Source of the DNA: Ignavibacteriaceae bacterium
GTDB taxonomy: Bacteria; Bacteroidota; Ignavibacteria; Ignavibacteriales; Ignavibacteriaceae
DNA length: 9,380 nt
Assembly (NCBI GenBank): GCA_031292465.1
Contig: JARLHB010000476.1
Location: 1 to 9,380 of the forward strand
Reading direction: 5' to 3'
A program made the position numbers and the translations under genes. This document shows, piece by piece, positions 8,364 to 9,380 of this stretch (position 1 is its first letter; each line of letters opens with the position of its first letter). The notes beneath the pieces were generated by a model. It had not been told where the DNA came from, ran no database searches, and saw only the letters and a list, made by a program, of their open reading frames with translations.

Positions 8364-8621
8364 TTACCATTCCCATTCTTCATTATCCCACCTGGATTGT
8401 TCAGATAAGGAGGCTTTATCCAAGAGGGCATCATCATTATTATTTGCCATTTTGCGGAATGCAGCCTCCCACTTCTCCCTGTCTTTTACTATTGGCCTTA
8501 TAATAATTTTATCATCTTCTATTTCAAGTTCCACTTCACCCTTAAGCCTGCTTTGTTCTATGAAAGTTTTTGGTATTCTGATACCTCTGGAATTACCGAT
8601 TTTTATAATTTTAGTTTTCAT
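8364..8621 (-). CDS. mazE: MazE-type AbrB-fold antitoxin
   Basis: An 85-residue antitoxin, partner of the MazF toxin directly downstream. The N-terminal MKTKIIKIGNSRGIRIPK is the signature of the swapped-hairpin SpoVT/AbrB DNA-binding domain (about residues 1-45). The remainder is a charged, acidic tail (rich in D/E, with Trp near the end) of the kind that wraps MazF and blocks its RNA site. The ATG at 8621 is preferred over an in-frame ATG at 8675. The longer version would add 18 residues before the domain, and its start would fall inside the predicted -35 element (8670-8675) and be followed by the operator palindrome. No strong ribosome site precedes 8621. The antitoxin presumably represses its own operon. 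Confidence 0.9.
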   Translation of the reverse strand: MKTKIIKIGNSRGIRIPKTFIEQSRLKGEVELEIEDDKIIIRPIVKDREKWEAAFRKMANNNDDALLDKASLSEQSRWDNEEWEW

Positions 8622-8643
8622 CTTTATTATTATTTTATGTGTA

Positions 8644-8663
8644 TACAATGTAATTACATTGTA
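8644..8663. promoter_or_regulatory. Perfect 20-bp palindromic operator over the mazEF promoter
   Basis: TACAATGTAATTACATTGTA is fully self-complementary and ends 22 bp before the mazE ATG. On the minus strand a TTGATT (-35, 8670-8675) is spaced 17 bp from TACATT (-10, 8647-8652), so the palindrome covers the -10 element. Type II antitoxins with AbrB folds commonly bind such symmetric sites to repress their own operon. The palindrome is seen directly; its role is inferred. Confidence 0.65.
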
Positions 8664-8698
8664 ATAAATAATCAAGTTACTAAATACATTTAGAAATA

Positions 8699-8730
8699 GT
8701 TATCAGGTTGGATTATTTTCAGGTTATCAG
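8699..8730. repeat. Two direct copies of GTTATCAG between mazE and phd
   Basis: GTTATCAG occurs at 8699-8706 and 8723-8730, 24 bp apart from start to start, about 25-55 bp upstream of the mazEF -35. The inverse CTGATAA also occurs at 9105-9111 upstream of phd. This could be an accessory binding site or chance in AT-rich DNA. The rest of 8676-8797 contains no recognisable gene. Confidence 0.3.
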
Positions 8731-8797
8731 AAAAGGAACTGGTTTAGAGTAAAAAGGGTAGGAATCTGATTTTAGCTAAAGGCAACCAGATTATTTC

Positions 8798-9079
8798 TCA
8801 TTTTTTAATTCCTTTTAAGAATTTTTTCTTTACACTTTCATGAGGAATTCCCATACCATTTTCAATTTGCGCTTCAGCTGTTTTTATATCTTCCAACACT
8901 TCTATTTTATCCAGCATTGCTTCGTACTCAGAAACGTCCAATAAAACAGCAGCGCTTTTACCATTCTGTGTAATTATTAATGGCCGTTTTGTCTTTTTAA
9001 CGTTATCAAAATAAAATGCTGTCTTGGAACGGAATTCAGAGAGCGGCTGAATATCTTTATCAAATTTTATCCTGTTCAT
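8798..9079 (-). CDS. Phd/YefM-family antitoxin without a recognisable toxin
   Basis: A 93-residue protein of the Phd/YefM antitoxin family, which normally binds DNA through its N-terminal domain and neutralises a Doc, RelE or ParE-type toxin with its C-terminal tail. The diagnostic segment is PLIITQNGKSAAVLLDVSEYEAM (residues 33-55, given here in short: PLIITQNGK, then AAVLLDVSEYE). The C-terminal IENGMGIPHE resembles the tail seen in many Phd proteins paired with RelE/ParE toxins. AAGGA sits 6 nt before the ATG, a good ribosome site that supports this start. The stop overlaps an ATG (ATGA), the usual junction with a toxin gene, but that frame stops after nine codons. The next gene on the strand is mazE, so this antitoxin is orphaned or its toxin has been lost. 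The family call is firm; the function is uncertain. Confidence 0.88.
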   Translation of the reverse strand: MNRIKFDKDIQPLSEFRSKTAFYFDNVKKTKRPLIITQNGKSAAVLLDVSEYEAMLDKIEVLEDIKTAEAQIENGMGIPHESVKKKFLKGIKK

Positions 9080-9096
9080 ACATTTTCCTTATACAT

Positions 9097-9122
9097 ATAT
9101 TGTCCTGATAAACGTACAATAT
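9097..9122. promoter_or_regulatory. Inverted repeat upstream of phd, candidate operator
   Basis: ATATTGT (9097-9103) and ACAATAT (9116-9122) are exact inverted half-sites separated by 12 bp, 17 bp upstream of the phd ATG. Phd-type antitoxins usually repress their own promoter through such sites. The TACAAT in the right half also occurs in the mazEF palindrome. No confident -35/-10 pair could be assigned. AT-rich sequence makes chance plausible. Confidence 0.35.
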
Positions 9123-9181
9123 TTTGTGCAATTAATCAACTTGCCTTTTTGTTGGAATTTTATGAAATGTTAGGAATGTAA

Positions 9182-9217
9182 TATTGCAGACATTTGATAA
9201 ATCAAATGTCTGCAATA
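9182..9217. repeat. Intergenic palindrome B, 3' of glnS
   Basis: Two perfect 17-nt arms (9182-9198 and 9201-9217) flank a 2-nt centre, with centre TTTGATAAATCAAA. It lies 25 nt downstream of the glnS stop on the glnS strand. No run of U follows on that strand, so it is not a textbook intrinsic terminator, although such a stem could still stall polymerase or protect the mRNA 3' end. Its 28-nt core (9186-9213) aligns without gaps to palindrome A. Confidence 0.8.
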
Positions 9218-9242
9218 AAAATTAGAACGAAGCGAACCTTTT

Positions 9243-9380
9243 TTACTTGTGTTTAGCGCCCCAGCTATCCCTAAGTGTTACGGTTCTGTTAAAGACAAGT
9301 TTTTCTGCCGTTGTATATTTTGTATCCACGCAGAAGTAGCCGTGCCTTTCAAACTGAAAACGGCTGCCGGGTTTAGCATC
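9243..9380 (-). CDS. glnS: Glutaminyl-tRNA synthetase, C-terminal end (5' part outside window)
   Basis: The last 45 codons and stop of a gene read on the minus strand and running off the window edge. The translation contains SRFQFERHGYFCVDTKY, then TAEKLVFNRTVTLRDSWG, ending in AKHK. This closely follows the C-terminus of E. coli GlnRS, where FQFEREGYFC is followed by STAEKPVFNRTVGLRDTW, part of the anticodon-binding beta-barrel domain. The enzyme charges tRNA(Gln) directly with glutamine, so this organism need not rely only on the GatCAB transamidation route for Gln-tRNA. The stop codon is at 9243-9245. The catalytic domain is not visible here, so its integrity cannot be judged. Confidence 0.93.
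   Translation of the reverse strand, partial: DAKPGSRFQFERHGYFCVDTKYTTAEKLVFNRTVTLRDSWGAKHK

Noticed and set aside
8315..8664. Plus-strand short open frames opposite mazE and mazF
   Set aside because: They are low-complexity (runs of S, I, L) and mirror the real toxin-antitoxin genes.
8622..8675. In-frame upstream start for mazE (ATG at 8675)
   Set aside because: The extra 18 residues precede the conserved AbrB domain and would be encoded by the predicted -35 element and the operator palindrome.
8798..8801. Nine-codon frame overlapping the phd stop as a real toxin gene
   Set aside because: It ends after MRNNLVAFS and the following sequence in that frame shows no RelE, ParE or Doc features; kept only as a hint of a lost toxin.

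Overview
The window is AT-rich bacterial DNA with conventional, mostly tightly packed genes. The tandem secreted M1-type metallopeptidases, the lack of strong Shine-Dalgarno sites at several starts, a small outer-membrane barrel ending in Phe, and a separate glutaminyl-tRNA synthetase beside glutamyl-tRNA synthetase point to the Bacteroidota/Ignavibacteria side of the tree. This is an inference from gene style; no rRNA or other phylogenetic marker is present.

Layout. Positions 1-3102 (+) hold two adjacent paralogous M1 zinc metallopeptidases, the first cut by the window edge. Positions 3294-5651 (+) encode a soluble hybrid histidine kinase with three tandem receiver domains and an eroded ATP-binding N-box. 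Positions 5787-7259 (+) encode glutamyl-tRNA synthetase (gltX). The strand then switches. Positions 7324-7959 (-) encode a small outer-membrane beta-barrel protein, and 8040-8621 (-) a complete MazEF-type toxin-antitoxin pair. Positions 8798-9079 (-) encode a Phd/YefM-type antitoxin with no recognisable toxin. Positions 9243-9380 (-) hold the C-terminal end of glutaminyl-tRNA synthetase (glnS).

How the parts relate. The peptidases probably act in the cell envelope on peptides. The kinase is a stand-alone phosphorelay protein whose target is not encoded here. The toxin-antitoxin genes form a small accessory island between housekeeping genes. A perfect 20-bp palindrome overlaps the predicted mazEF promoter, and a looser inverted repeat lies upstream of phd; both look like autoregulatory operators.

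The most unusual non-coding signal is a pair of intergenic palindromes, one just 3' of gltX and one just 3' of glnS. They have a 28-nt core of the same length and register, share the centre GATAAATC, and differ at four base-paired positions by changes that preserve pairing. I found no CRISPR array, tRNA, rRNA, insertion sequence or clearly new multi-gene system. No gene-free stretch exceeds 300 bases.
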